A DNA stretch of 64,000 bases from Amoeboaphelidium occidentale (GCA_023515795.1 JALGPX010000057.1:1-64000), one strand, 5' to 3'. Shown: positions 20,824 through 30,429, counted from the first letter of the stretch. Numbers and translations: made by a program. The notes: generated from the letters alone by a model not told the origin.

Positions 20824-22200
20824 ATGGCTACCACTACCACAGACCCTCAGAAGCAAATCGAGCAGTTGAAACTATTCTTAGCTACGGCCCCTACCGAATG
20901 GCATGATCCCACACAGAAAATCAAGAAGCTCCAACTCCCAAACAACGAAACTATCCACTGCATTCTGCATCGCAATATCTTCCATATCACAGGAACAGAT
21001 ATCGTTAAGTGTTTAGCATTCCGTTTCCAATGTATTGGTCGCCCTGTAAAGAATGCAAAGAAGTTTGAAGAAGGCGTGTTTAGTGATCTAAGAAACTTGA
21101 AGGCTGGTACTGATGCGTGTTTAGAAGAACCACGCTCGGAATTCCTTGAATTTTTGTACAAGAATAATTGTATTCGCACTCAGAAGAAACAGAAAGTGTT
21201 CTATTGGTACAGTGTTCCTCATGATCGTTTATTTGTTGATGCTTTGGAAAGGGATTTGAAAAGGGAAGCTATGGGACAAGAGCCTGCAACTGCTCGTTCT
21301 GGTCCGTTCCAACTTCCTTATTTGGCGCGTATGTTCAATGAGAGCAAAATGGTTAGCAATGATTTGATGCGTCCAGCTCAACTTCAAGGTTTCACGAACA
21401 GCCCAATTGCTGACTTGAAATTTGAAGATATCATGAAGTCGCCAGCAACTCCAATTGATCCCACCAAGAACTTCATGCAACAGATGCAGAGAATGGCTGC
21501 ACCAACTGAGCATAAACCAAGACCTCATGTCGCGATTGCTTCAGCTGATTCTGCTAAACAAGATCTTTTCAAGAATCCTTTGAGTGGTTATGGTTTGGAA
21601 GTAACACCACCATTGGCTTCTTCAACTCCGTCTTTGCATACTCCGCTAACAGCCAGAACTGTTTCTTCTCCAGATATTCTTCAACATTTGGCAACACCTC
21701 CACAGGCTGGAATTTCATTGGATGGAAGTCCTCATTACAAGAAACAGCGTCGTCGTTCATCAATAATCAAATCATCAAAGTTCTCTCCTCCTCAAATTAA
21801 TCCTTATGGAAGAAGATTTACTCAGCCTGCTATACCTGCAGCAAACATGGGAACCAAAGCCAGCCCAAACAATGCGAACACCATGGACTTTTTTAATTTC
21901 GCCAAATCCCCACAACTTCAGCAGCAATTGTATACAATGAAGGAAAACGAAAGTGTATTTTCTACTCCAAATATTGGGCATTTGACTTTGGAAACAAGTG
22001 GACCTGCTCTATCATCACCAAAATTAACAGGCTTAAAGACTCCAATTAGTTCATTCTTCTCTCCGATTACCCCAAGAAAGTTGAATGGTAAACACGGTGA
22101 CATGCATGATTTGGGTTTGTTTCCTCCATCAGATAACTTCTTTCATACCGGTTTAATCGCCAGCCCATTTAAAGTTGATTTTGAGTCGTTTCTGTCGTGA
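20824..22200 (+). CDS. STE12: STE12-family transcription factor
   Basis: 458 residues. The N-terminal 150 residues are the fungus-specific STE homeodomain-like DNA-binding domain: QIEQLKLFLATAP, FHITGTDIVKCLAFRFQ, KFEEGVFSDLRNLKAGTDACLEEPRSEFL and TQKKQKVFYWYSVPHDRLFVDALERDLKREAMGQ align closely with yeast Ste12. In yeasts it is the MAPK-controlled activator of mating and filamentation genes via TGAAACA elements. The remainder is Ser/Pro-rich with many SP/TP sites (about 15), plausible MAPK targets. Unlike Ste12 of filamentous ascomycetes and basidiomycetes, I see no C2H2 zinc fingers at the C-terminus. This gene is the strongest single argument that the genome is fungal. Confidence 0.95.
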   Translation: MATTTTDPQKQIEQLKLFLATAPTEWHDPTQKIKKLQLPNNETIHCILHRNIFHITGTDIVKCLAFRFQCIGRPVKNAKKFEEGVFSDLRNLKAGTDACLEEPRSEFLEFLYKNNCIRTQKKQKVFYWYSVPHDRLFVDALERDLKREAMGQEPATARSGPFQLPYLARMFNESKMVSNDLMRPAQLQGFTNSPIADLKFEDIMKSPATPIDPTKNFMQQMQRMAAPTEHKPRPHVAIASADSAKQDLFKNPLSGYGLEVTPPLASSTPSLHTPLTARTVSSPDILQHLATPPQAGISLDGSPHYKKQRRRSSIIKSSKFSPPQINPYGRRFTQPAIPAANMGTKASPNNANTMDFFNFAKSPQLQQQLYTMKENESVFSTPNIGHLTLETSGPALSSPKLTGLKTPISSFFSPITPRKLNGKHGDMHDLGLFPPSDNFFHTGLIASPFKVDFESFLS

Positions 22201-22217
22201 AGAGTAATTTTAGTCAA

Positions 22218-22223
22218 AATAAA
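22218..22223 (+). terminator. Polyadenylation signal of STE12
   Basis: AATAAA starts 18 nt after the stop codon, in the 50 bp to the convergent SR-protein gene. Confidence 0.5.
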
Positions 22224-22250
22224 GTTTTAGGATAAATGCGCCGTTTTTAT

Positions 22251-22965
22251 TCACCATCTGGAACCATCTTTCTTCTTGTCAGCGTTAGCGCTATCAGGAA
22301 ATGTTGGAGAAGAAGCAGGTGGTTCTTCTCTACGACTGCGAGGCGGAGGAGAACCGTCTCGACGCTCTGAAGCATACTTTCTGTCACTACGCGGTCCATC
22401 ATCATAATCTCGACTACCGTAACGCCTAATATCCCTGTCGTATTTATCAGTACCAGCCCTCCCATTTGAATAACCCCCATTGTAGCGGTCAGAACTACGA
22501 CCTCTGTCTTCATCATCAATGTACCTTCTCCTCCTGTCAGGCTCATCATATCGCCTGCCCCTGTCTTCATATGGACTTCTTCTACCATAATAATCCCTTT
22601 CACGATGTGAACCAGAAGGAGGTGGTGGCGACCTGTCTCTTCCGCCTGTTCTCCTTCTTGAATTATCCCTTGCCCATTGAACTTTTATACGTTCACCAGC
22701 AATTATTAATCCTTCTTCCTTATCGTATTCTGTAAATGCTGCTTTGGCATCTTCATCCCGTTCGTATTCAACAAACGCAAAAAGATAAGTTGGAACTTCA
22801 ACCGGAGGCTTCGGTATGTCGCATCGAACAAGTTGACCAAACGGTGTAAAGAACTCCGCAAGCTCTTTAGCACTTATGCGACTTCGAGCCGGTATTCGAG
22901 TAATCTAATAAATTCAGCAGGAGTTTAATCTTTTGGCTTACGAACAAAGTATTTGTGGATTGCAT
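22251..22965 (-). CDS. SR-type splicing factor: single RRM with Arg-rich tail, two exons
   Basis: Exon 1 is 24 nt (22942-22965), the intron is 37 bp (22905-22941, GT-AG), exon 2 is 22251-22904; 225 residues. Splicing creates the RNP2 segment TLFITRIPARSRISAKELAEFF, which neither exon holds alone and so confirms the intron. RNP1 is YLFAFVEYE; the RRM ends near residue 80 at IKVQWARD. The rest is rich in Arg, Asp, Ser, Tyr and Gly (RRS, DRGRS, RRYGSRDYDDG), an RS/RG-like domain. Function is expected in splice-site selection or mRNA handling in the nucleus. Its start codon is only 24 bp from that of the divergent RPP14-like gene. Confidence 0.85.
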
Positions 22966-22989
22966 TTGACGCCTCAATCGTTATGCAAA

Positions 22990-23289
22990 ATGAAAGCAGA
23001 AAGTTTCGTTTATCATCGCTTTGTAGTATCGAGTACAGCGCCATTGACGGCTGCGGAACTCAAAAAATTTGTAGAAAAGGATATATTGAATGATATGTAC
23101 GGAGATACCAATGGAGTACACGTGGATCTGTTGAAGTATGATGATTCTGGTAAATCTGGTATATTCCGAGTACCACAAGAACAAACAGGCGCTTTTTGTG
23201 CTGCGTTGGCTTCGTTTGGACAGAAAGAGGGATGCATAGTGAGGAGGGTACGGATAGTAGAATCTTCACATTTGCTTCTGTTTCTGTGA
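22990..23289 (+). CDS. RNase P/MRP protein subunit, RPP14/POP5-like
   Basis: 99 residues from ATG 22990. The segment HVDLLKYDDSGKSGIFRVP, then FCAALASFG and CIVRRVRIVESSHLLLFL, follows the C-terminal half of metazoan Rpp14 (LDILTYEEKTLSAILRI, LGSYKGKKCAFRVIQVSPFLLAL). The N-terminus SFVYHRFVVSSTAPLTAAELKKF fits the YHYMKV region with an alpha-helix after it. RPP14/POP5 subunits bind the catalytic RNA of RNase P (tRNA 5' maturation). At 99 residues it is slightly short for the family. An out-of-frame ATG at 22983 lies 7 nt upstream, so correct initiation needs a start site inside the 24-bp gap or leaky scanning. Confidence 0.65.
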   Translation: MKAESFVYHRFVVSSTAPLTAAELKKFVEKDILNDMYGDTNGVHVDLLKYDDSGKSGIFRVPQEQTGAFCAALASFGQKEGCIVRRVRIVESSHLLLFL

Positions 23290-23341
23290 TCTTACCAAAA
23301 CTCACGAGGAACTTGTTTTATTATAATTAATAGATTTCCAT

Positions 23342-25100
23342 TTAGAATTGGTTTAAAGCACGCACGTATGCATTGGCTGAAGCAACAATAACATCCCAGT
23401 GTGTTGATCTGCCAATGTAAAGCTTGTCCTTGTATTGCACTTTCACAACCACATTTCCAAGAGCATCGCTTCCTTCCGTAACGCTCTTAACTTCATATTC
23501 AAATAGAATTGCATCTGAATCGTGGCCTACTATGCGATTAATGCAGTTAATCACTGCTTCAACAGGTCCTTTTCCAACAGCAGAATCGGTCTTCAAAACC
23601 AATTCTCCTGAAGACAAATCTCTTAAAACAATGGTTGCAGTAGCAGAAGGTCTATCAGGGGAGTATTGATCCTCATCTAAAGCACTTGCGCTTGAAACTA
23701 CTTGAACATAATCAACTTGGTAAACATCTCCGATGCTTGTCGATTCATTTGCAACTAAGGCAATAAGATCAGAATCTGTCAGGCTTCCATTTCTCTTGGC
23801 GTCAGCAGCACGTTTGAATTTCTCAAAAATCTTATCCAAAGCTTCTTGATCTTCAATGTAGGCATCAAATCCAAGTTGAGATAATCTCGTTTTCAAAGCA
23901 TTTCTCCCAGAGTGTTTTGTCATAACTAACTGGGATGAAGGAACACCAACAACAGAAGGATGTATAATTTCATATGTTTCTTGACATTTTATCAAACCAT
24001 CTTGATGAATACCTGAAGAATGAGCAAAGGCATTCGCACCAACAATGGCCTTATTCGGCTGAACAAGCATCCCTGTCTTCTGGGATACTAATTGAGACAA
24101 GCGATACAATTCCTTGGTCTCAATGTCAGTGTAAACAGGAAACTTCTTCTGATGTGTGTAAATAGCCATCACAATTTCTTCCAATGAAGTATTACCAGCT
24201 CTCTCACCAATACCATTAATTGTAACTTCAACTTGTCTGGCACCATTAGCAATTCCAGAAAGAGTATTCNNNNNNNNNNNNNNNNTAAACAGGAAACTTC
24301 TTCTGATGTGTGTAAATAGCCATCACAATTTCTTCCAATGAAGTGTTACCAGCTCTCTCACCAATACCATTAATTGTAACTTCAACTTGTCTGGCACCAT
24401 TAGCAATTCCAGAAAGAGTATTCGCAGTTGCTAAACCAAGATCATTATGGCAGTGCGTAGACCAGATCACTTGATCGCCACCAACAGTATTCTTGCGCAG
24501 ATAGGAAATCATCTCACCGTACTCTTCTGGTGTATTGTATCCGACAGTATCAGGAATGTTCAGAGTCGTAGCACCAGCCTCAATAACACTTCCAAGTACT
24601 TTGCATAGAAAATCTCTATCGCTTCTTCCAGCGTCTTCTGGTGAAAATTCAACGTCATCAACCAAACTTTTGGCATACTGAACAGCTTCAACTGCCTTCT
24701 GAACGCACTGCTCCCTTGTGATCTTCAGTTTATACTGTAAATGCAAATCTGAAGTAGCCAGAAATGTATGAATGCGATGTTTAGGCGCATGTTTCACTGC
24801 ATCATAAGCACGATCGATATCCTTCTTCACAGCTCTCGCTAATCCACAAATTGTCATGTGCTCCTTTCTGTTTGGCGGCAAATAAGGACCAACTTGCATC
24901 GATATCTGTTGAACTGCTTCGAAATCTCCAGGCGACGCAATAGGAAATCCAGCCTCTAGAATATCAACGCCCAATCTGCACAAATGCTTGGCTATTTCAA
25001 CCTTATCAGCAACAGACAGAGTGACACCTGGACTCTGTTCTCCATCTCGTAATGTCGTATCAAAAATGTAAAGCTTTTCTTTGCCCATAGAAGATAGCAT
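23342..25100 (-). CDS. leuA: 2-isopropylmalate synthase, bacterial/plant (LeuA) type, interrupted by an assembly gap
   Basis: First committed enzyme of leucine synthesis (acetyl-CoA plus 2-oxoisovalerate). The N-terminus [24 protein letters not shown] is the metal-binding signature of the bacterial/plant LeuA clade; typical fungal LEU4 enzymes read DLRDGNQ-x-L instead. [16 protein letters not shown] supplies the HxH metal ligands, and [12 protein letters not shown] follows. The C-terminal LeuA dimerisation/leucine-feedback domain (from about 400) includes [18 protein letters not shown] 16-N gap (24270-24285) sits between 138-bp copies; removing one copy and the Ns leaves 1605 nt, i.e. 534 residues, the normal size. 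No organellar presequence is seen. Either of two close ATGs (25100, 25088) may be used. Confidence 0.93.
24132..24423. repeat. Assembly gap with duplicated 138-bp flanks inside the IPMS gene
   Basis: Copies 24132-24269 and 24286-24423 differ at one synonymous-looking base and enclose 16 Ns. The frame is restored when one copy is dropped. Confidence 0.95.
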
Positions 25101-25265
25101 TCGTTATTTGAAATAGAAAAAGGAATGTTTGAACAATTGCGAGATTCACGCTCTGATCCACCAACAGATTTTCTTTAGGATGAAGAACCTTGTTACATTT
25201 CACAGCATTCACAGAGTCGACATTGTATTTTATTATCCTTCTCGCTACAAACACCACCTGAGATC

Positions 25266-25748
25266 TTACTTAAAGAATGCCAACTTGCTACACAACCACT
25301 TGTCAGAGAACACTTCACCAGCTGGGCCAGATGCTTCAGACTCGCGCGGAACATCAAAAACTTTACCAGACAAGTCAACCTTCTGAACAATATGAGTCTT
25401 TGAAGCAGCGTACATCATATGATCAGATGGTTTAACAGTTTCCGGAGAGTAATACAGAAACACAAGAGGATACGACACTCTCTTATCAGTTGGCCTCGTG
25501 TACTTGTACGATAGCAAAATGTACCTCGGCTCATTATCAGGCAGTTCATCTTCCATAAACTCATTCAATTTACCCTCTGCAATAGAGTCCAATAGTTCAT
25601 GTTCCAATTCAACAGTAAAAGTCTTTTGATTAATCTTTAGCACCAAAGCAGAATTCTTGTTATTCGCTTGAGGTTTCCTGAACTTGAAGTCGTTAACTTT
25701 CTTTAGTAAATCGTCAGGAATCGTTGTAATGATGGTATTTGAGGACAT
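25266..25748 (-). CDS. GMF1: Glia maturation factor (ADF-homology), Arp2/3 debranching factor
   Basis: 160 residues, one ADF-H domain. Blocks KVNDFKFRKPQANNKNSALVLKI, EDELPDNEPRYILLSYKYTR, RVSYPLVFLYYSPETVKPSDHMMYAASK and a C-terminal LCSKLAFF match GMF (for example EL-PERQPRFVVYSYKY and GRVSYPLCFIFSSP in vertebrates). The MMYAxSK segment separates GMF from cofilin. GMF binds the Arp2/3 complex rather than actin, inhibits nucleation and dissociates branches at cortical actin. A short extra loop (VPRESEASGPAGEV) precedes the last helix. Start is taken at 25748; the divergent methyltransferase starts 40 bp away. The ATG context is near the family's usual N-terminus. Confidence 0.93.
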   Translation of the reverse strand: MSSNTIITTIPDDLLKKVNDFKFRKPQANNKNSALVLKINQKTFTVELEHELLDSIAEGKLNEFMEDELPDNEPRYILLSYKYTRPTDKRVSYPLVFLYYSPETVKPSDHMMYAASKTHIVQKVDLSGKVFDVPRESEASGPAGEVFSDKWLCSKLAFFK

Positions 25749-25788
25749 TTCTATATACTTTTCGTTTTTCTTGCGACAAATAGACGAA

Positions 25789-26973
25789 ATGCTCGATGAA
25801 GAAGAGGCGTCATATTTGAGGCGCATTCGGTCAACGTACGCGCAATACGAACGCAGTTGCATGGAACAATTAAACTCTAAGCGAAGATCTATTGATAAAT
25901 TGCTACTGGGAAAGAACTACGAAGGATCTGTAGCAGCTTCAGGTCTTGTCAGGAAGTCTTTTGAAGTCAAAGCATCACTGTATGAGCAATGCGCCAGGAT
26001 TAACCAGGAATTCTTTAACAAACTCATACCATCGCATATTTGTGGTCCCGAAGAAGAAGAAGTACCAGAAGATGAAGTTAATTCAATATTCTCCTCAGTA
26101 TCCAAAGCTACACGTTTACTTTCAAATTCCATCAACGCTGCTAAGATTACCCCTTCTGGTAAAGAAATTGGTAAAGTCCGTTCAATACTGCGCCACTTAC
26201 AAAGGGACTGGTCGAAAGAAGGCACAACTGAACGCGAGCAATGCTACACTCCAATTCTTGATTATGTCAAAGAGCACTTTTCGAATTCCCAAAGTCGACC
26301 TTCTGTTCTTGTACCTGGCGCTGGCTTAGGTAGATTGGCATATGAACTTGCATGCACTGGAATATTCTCCAAAGTTGAAGCAAATGAAGTATCATTCTAC
26401 ATGCTTCTATGTTCCTATTACATTCTGAACACGGCACCATCATCAACCGGAGATACTCCTGTTACTAGAATTATTTACCCTCATATACATTCTTGGTCTA
26501 ATCATACTTCTGTCGAAAACCAATTCAGACCCGTAGAAGTACCAGACTTGATTCCATCTCCTGATCAAATACCACCCTACACAGAATTCAGCATGATGGC
26601 TGGTGACTTCATTGACCTGTATACGTCGCAACATCAAGAATTTGATTGCATTGTTACTTGCTTCTTCATTGATACTGCACACAATCTTCTTGAATACATT
26701 CAAACAATACACAATTGCCTGAGACCAGGTGGAGTATGGATCAATATGGGACCTTTGCTGTATCATTATGAAGACTTGGAAGGCGAATTGAGCATAGAAT
26801 TGACCCTAGAAGAAGTCTACAAAGTGATTGAATCCTTTCAAGATTTTAAAATCAAACTAAAACAATTCAAAACATGCCAATACACATCCAACCAACCCTC
26901 TACCTCTGAAACTATAAGTATGTACAATTATGAATACAATTGTGCATTCTTTATTGTAGCGAAGAATCAATAA
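25789..26973 (+). CDS. Carnosine N-methyltransferase-like SAM enzyme (N2227 family)
   Basis: 394 residues from ATG 25789. The N-terminal helical part (EEEASYLRRIRSTYAQYERSC) precedes the N2227 Rossmann domain with SAM motif VLVPGAGLGRLAYELA, the family block VEANEVSFYMLLCSYYILN, MAGDFIDLY and CFFIDTAHNLLEYIQTIHNCLRPGGVWINMGPLLYHY. These are diagnostic for the family of human CARNMT1 and yeast YNL092W, which methylates carnosine and, in animals, protein histidines. In fungi the physiological substrate is uncertain. It converges with the CCCH protein gene. Confidence 0.9.
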   Translation: MLDEEEASYLRRIRSTYAQYERSCMEQLNSKRRSIDKLLLGKNYEGSVAASGLVRKSFEVKASLYEQCARINQEFFNKLIPSHICGPEEEEVPEDEVNSIFSSVSKATRLLSNSINAAKITPSGKEIGKVRSILRHLQRDWSKEGTTEREQCYTPILDYVKEHFSNSQSRPSVLVPGAGLGRLAYELACTGIFSKVEANEVSFYMLLCSYYILNTAPSSTGDTPVTRIIYPHIHSWSNHTSVENQFRPVEVPDLIPSPDQIPPYTEFSMMAGDFIDLYTSQHQEFDCIVTCFFIDTAHNLLEYIQTIHNCLRPGGVWINMGPLLYHYEDLEGELSIELTLEEVYKVIESFQDFKIKLKQFKTCQYTSNQPSTSETISMYNYEYNCAFFIVAKNQ

Positions 26974-26999
26974 ACTGGAAATCTTTCTATAGTATGGTT

Positions 27000-28043
27000 C
27001 TAATAATCGTGATGATTCTGATGATGATGCAATTTACTCGTGTGTGTAGTACTGCGACAAATGGAACAACAATGCATCCTCTTGCAATGATACGCATCAT
27101 AGCGACAATGACCCCGATTGAAACTCAAACAAACTTCCAATTTGTGCCTGGAATGACACTGACTCTTTGAATGCTGTGGACTCTTACAATAAGAACACAA
27201 GTGCAAATACGGACAGAAATCTTTAGCGCAGTGTCTTGAATCATTAGAATTATAATCAGCACAAAATACAAATGAACCACCAGGATGCTGAATACACGCA
27301 TGCAATCCACCACAAGGTTTTACAACATTATTACTGATCAGAACAGGATAATCACATCGATGCATAAAGGAACATGTATCTTCATGTGAACATTTACCAA
27401 AAGAGTTGTAAGCATTACATGCCTTGAATGAATACAATGAAGAAAACATTCCCAAAGGACAATGCAAACAATCATAAACTGTGTGCATCTCCAAACACCA
27501 CAAACAAACATGCGCATACTCACAACAATTCTTCGTTGTAGAATGATCTTTACTCCAATTGTACTTTAGACAGACTAAAACTTTACTCTTGTCAGTTGTA
27601 CATTCTTTGAAACCATGTGATTCAGATTTACACCAACAACATTTATGAATTAATAAGCATGACTCATCACCGCAATGGTGGTTGTTGTAATTGAAATCCC
27701 TGCAGTACCGATCTGTCGGTTCAACTAAATCTTGTTTCCCTTTCTCTTCTACTATTAATGTCTTATTAATACTTCCATCTTTAGTTACAATGTACTCAAC
27801 AACTTCATAATTTCCTGATTGTTCAACTAAATCATCTTCCAATTGTAATTTATCGCTGAATGTTTCTTCTTTCCATGAATTTAAAGATAATTCTTCTTCT
27901 TCTTCTGCTTCTTTTGTACAAATTTCAACTTCCAAAGTGTCCCCGTCTGTCGGTTCAACGGAAAATTCATTCTTCTTGTCATTATTCAAACATTTAAGGA
28001 ATTCCTGTAATTCTTTTTTAGTTCTTTTAACTTTGAATTTCAT
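27000..28043 (-). CDS. Cysteine-rich protein with repeated CCCH finger / zinc knuckle pairs
   Basis: 347 residues from the Met codon at 28043 (an in-frame ATG at 28091 would add 16). The first 115 residues are acidic and unstructured after a basic helix (KFKVKRTKKELQEFLKC). From about residue 120 four modules recur. Each has C-x6-10-C-x5-C-x3-H (CCCH-like: CRDFNYNNHHCGDESCLLIH, CNAYNSFGKCSHEDTCSFMH) followed by C-x2-C-x6-H-x4-C (CCWCKSESHGFKEC, CSYCKSPQHSKSQC), with VCL-x-(Y/F)-N between. Such alternating CCCH and CCHC-type pairs occur in fungal nucleic-acid binding proteins of unknown role. RNA binding is the natural inference. The last module lacks some ligands. Confidence 0.72.
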   Translation of the reverse strand: MKFKVKRTKKELQEFLKCLNNDKKNEFSVEPTDGDTLEVEICTKEAEEEEELSLNSWKEETFSDKLQLEDDLVEQSGNYEVVEYIVTKDGSINKTLIVEEKGKQDLVEPTDRYCRDFNYNNHHCGDESCLLIHKCCWCKSESHGFKECTTDKSKVLVCLKYNWSKDHSTTKNCCEYAHVCLWCLEMHTVYDCLHCPLGMFSSLYSFKACNAYNSFGKCSHEDTCSFMHRCDYPVLISNNVVKPCGGLHACIQHPGGSFVFCADYNSNDSRHCAKDFCPYLHLCSYCKSPQHSKSQCHSRHKLEVCLSFNRGHCRYDAYHCKRMHCCSICRSTTHTSKLHHHQNHHDY

Positions 28044-28250
28044 TTTCTGGGAAAGTGAAAGGGAAAGTTGAAGATGATTGGAATGAAACAACTTTTCAGC
28101 GCGAGAAATTCACAGAACACTCGAACTAGTAGGGCAGGCTCAAAGTTCATTTACGATAAAGTTGTGTTAACGGACCAATTAAGATGTAGAAGATCTCATT
28201 TACTTTTAATGCATAATTACATCAGAGTTTTATTAAGTGTGTATAATTGT

Positions 28251-28688
28251 TCATCTTCCTCCTGCTGCACCACCTCTGCCTGCTCCACCTGCACCTCCTG
28301 CAGCGTTACCCGTGCTACCACTATTATTGAATTGCACGTATTGACCCAATCTTCTCTTTGCTGTAGAACAATTATGTGATCGTTGTCCATTCACTGGCAT
28401 GCCTCTTGCTAGCCTTAATCCTCTTTCTGTCTTTGTATTATAGTAATGTTTAATTCTGTTTGCTATCTGTCTTTGAAGATCGTATCCTACCAGGTATTCA
28501 CCATTACTAAGGACTCTGGATTGTATAGCTTCCTGTTGTTTTTGTGATAATTCTGATACTTTGCATTTATGGTGTAGCAATAGAGCAGATGTTATCTCCT
28601 TGGCTCTATGCTTTCCTATTCCAAAGACATTCCTCAGAGCGAATATCACGGGTTGGTTCAGAGGGAGGTTTTTACCGGCGAGGAACAT
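28251..28688 (-). CDS. SWS2: Mitochondrial ribosomal protein S13 (uS13m)
   Basis: 145 residues. FALRNVFGIGKHRAKEI, the helix-two-turns-helix, GYDLQRQIANRIKHYYNTKTERGLRLARGMPVNGQRSHNC and the basic TAKRRLGQ tail are bacterial/mitochondrial uS13 signatures; cytosolic S18 is quite different. It sits in the head of the small mitoribosomal subunit contacting tRNA and the subunit bridge. No long presequence is visible, so targeting may be internal, as in yeast Sws2. The C-terminus carries an unusual 25-residue Gly/Ala/Asn-rich extension (GNAAGGAGGAGRGGAAGG). Confidence 0.93.
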   Translation of the reverse strand: MFLAGKNLPLNQPVIFALRNVFGIGKHRAKEITSALLLHHKCKVSELSQKQQEAIQSRVLSNGEYLVGYDLQRQIANRIKHYYNTKTERGLRLARGMPVNGQRSHNCSTAKRRLGQYVQFNNSGSTGNAAGGAGGAGRGGAAGGR

Positions 28689-28723
28689 TTAGTCGTGAAA
28701 GAAAAAAAGATTTGTGTATGATT

Positions 28724-30287
28724 CTATTGTAATGTTAGGCCTAGGCATATTGATGTTAAGATAATACCAGGCAGAGTAATTGGTGTTCCTATACGGAAGA
28801 ATTGATAGAATGTGAATGCTGTGACATTCTTTGATTTAGCAATGTGTTCTAGCATTAATCCAGCTAGAGATCCATTCACAGTTAGAAGAGCTCCTAGATT
28901 ACTTCCAATTATCACAGCGTACGCGCATGTTAATATCTCTCTTTGAGTAAGTCCGCATTGTACTTGATCAGACAGTAGAATCTTTGCAAACAGTATTGAC
29001 ATTGGTTGATTATTCAAAAGTACACAGAATACAGATGACAATAATGACATTATCAGTGCAATGCTTACAAGGTCTTTACCGTGTATTATGGAAACTATTC
29101 CGTTTGCTATTGCACCCAACAAGCCACATGATTGCAGTGCTTCAACTAGAATGAACATCACAAACACGAATGGTGCAATCTTCCATGGTACACCCATCAA
29201 AGAACCAAAGGATAATGTATCTTTAAATTGAAAAGATCTTTTCTTGTTGTTGTTTCTGAGTATCAGATAATCTAGAATCAAATCCTTCAGAAATGCGACG
29301 ATCGCTGCTATCAAAGTCACAATAAACATTGGCACGATCTTCTCAAGAGCAACAAGGAATATTATACAGGACACAAGAATTAAAGATCCCAGTATGGAGC
29401 TAATGTTCATCAAAGCAACCTCTGAATCGAATTGTGTCTCTTTCTTAAGACCATTACCACTATTAATTACACCATCAGTCTCGTCTGTTTGACTTTCTTC
29501 TGCGATTCCTGTGCCTGCTTCTACGATGCCCATTCTAAATTCCTCATCAAGAAATTGATCATCAACAAGTTGACCGTGATGAAGAGCGTAGAATAGTAAA
29601 ATGATCACTAGAGAGCCTACTATTGATGGTATTATCATGACTTTAAAATACTCAATAAAAGAAATCCCAACTGCGAGTCCCACGATGATATTTGTAAGAT
29701 TTCCAATTAACAGAACCATGCTCCAAGTATTCGCTGCAACGAACTCTGACATTGTGAATATCATTGAGTTGTACTTTTTCAATAAGCAGTATTGAAGCAG
29801 AATAGGTGTCATTGTCAATATCACAATATCATTAGATGTGAAGATCGTCAGTAAGGAGTTCAAAGTGTAGAAGCTCAGGAAGAATACCAATGGATTAGAA
29901 CCTTAATAATTTAATACTTCCGCATCGTACTAAAGGCTTACCTGATTTTCTTGCTGTCCATGTTGCGATCTTTGCAAAGATTCCAGTTCGATCCAATGAA
30001 ACACATACATAAGCGAGAGCAAAGAACAATATGATCACTTGATAAGGCTGTATTCTATCATTTCCTACAATTCCAATTTGAAGTTCATTTAATCCTACTG
30101 CGGTTGTAATGATCAAAAACAGCAGAGCTAGAAGTGCACCAGTTGAATAATCTATCACAATCTTGAAACCATTCTTGATTGTAATTTCTAGAGGTCTGAT
30201 AGTAAAGTACACAATAAGTATGAAAGAAAGCACAACTGGAATCCTTGTAAGTTTCAATTGGACCTCTGGTATATCATCGCAGCCCAT
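28724..30287 (-). CDS. Ion transporter-superfamily membrane protein (ArsB/NhaD/P-protein-like), two exons
   Basis: Exon 1 29942-30287, intron 29902-29941 (40 bp, GT-AG), exon 2 28724-29901; 507 residues. The junction reads ARKSGSNPLVFFLSFYTLNSLLTIFTSNDIVIL, with helix and re-entrant features of the ion transporter superfamily (S/T-N-x2-hydrophobic hairpins; TSND and SNLGALLTVNGSLAG). About ten to eleven hydrophobic segments arranged in two halves surround a hydrophilic loop near residues 240-280, as in arsenite pump, NhaD and citrate/Mg transporters. Substrate cannot be read from sequence; arsenite/antimonite, dicarboxylate or Na+/H+ exchange are all possible. It diverges from the small 82-residue membrane protein gene. 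Confidence 0.8.
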
Positions 30288-30429
30288 GAAACAACTTTCG
30301 AACAAGATCAAACAAGTTTCTTACGCGAGAACAATCAGTTTCACATCAAAAACAAGTTATTCCTGTTCGGAATGATCAATTGTTTCACACTCCTTTAACA
30401 CATTCGAGTTCGTAGCTTGAAAAAAGAAT

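Noticed and set aside
23342-25100. Bacterial contamination as the source of the LeuA-type gene
   Set aside because: It lies on the same contig between intron-bearing or fungal genes with matching base composition. No bacterial operon surrounds it.
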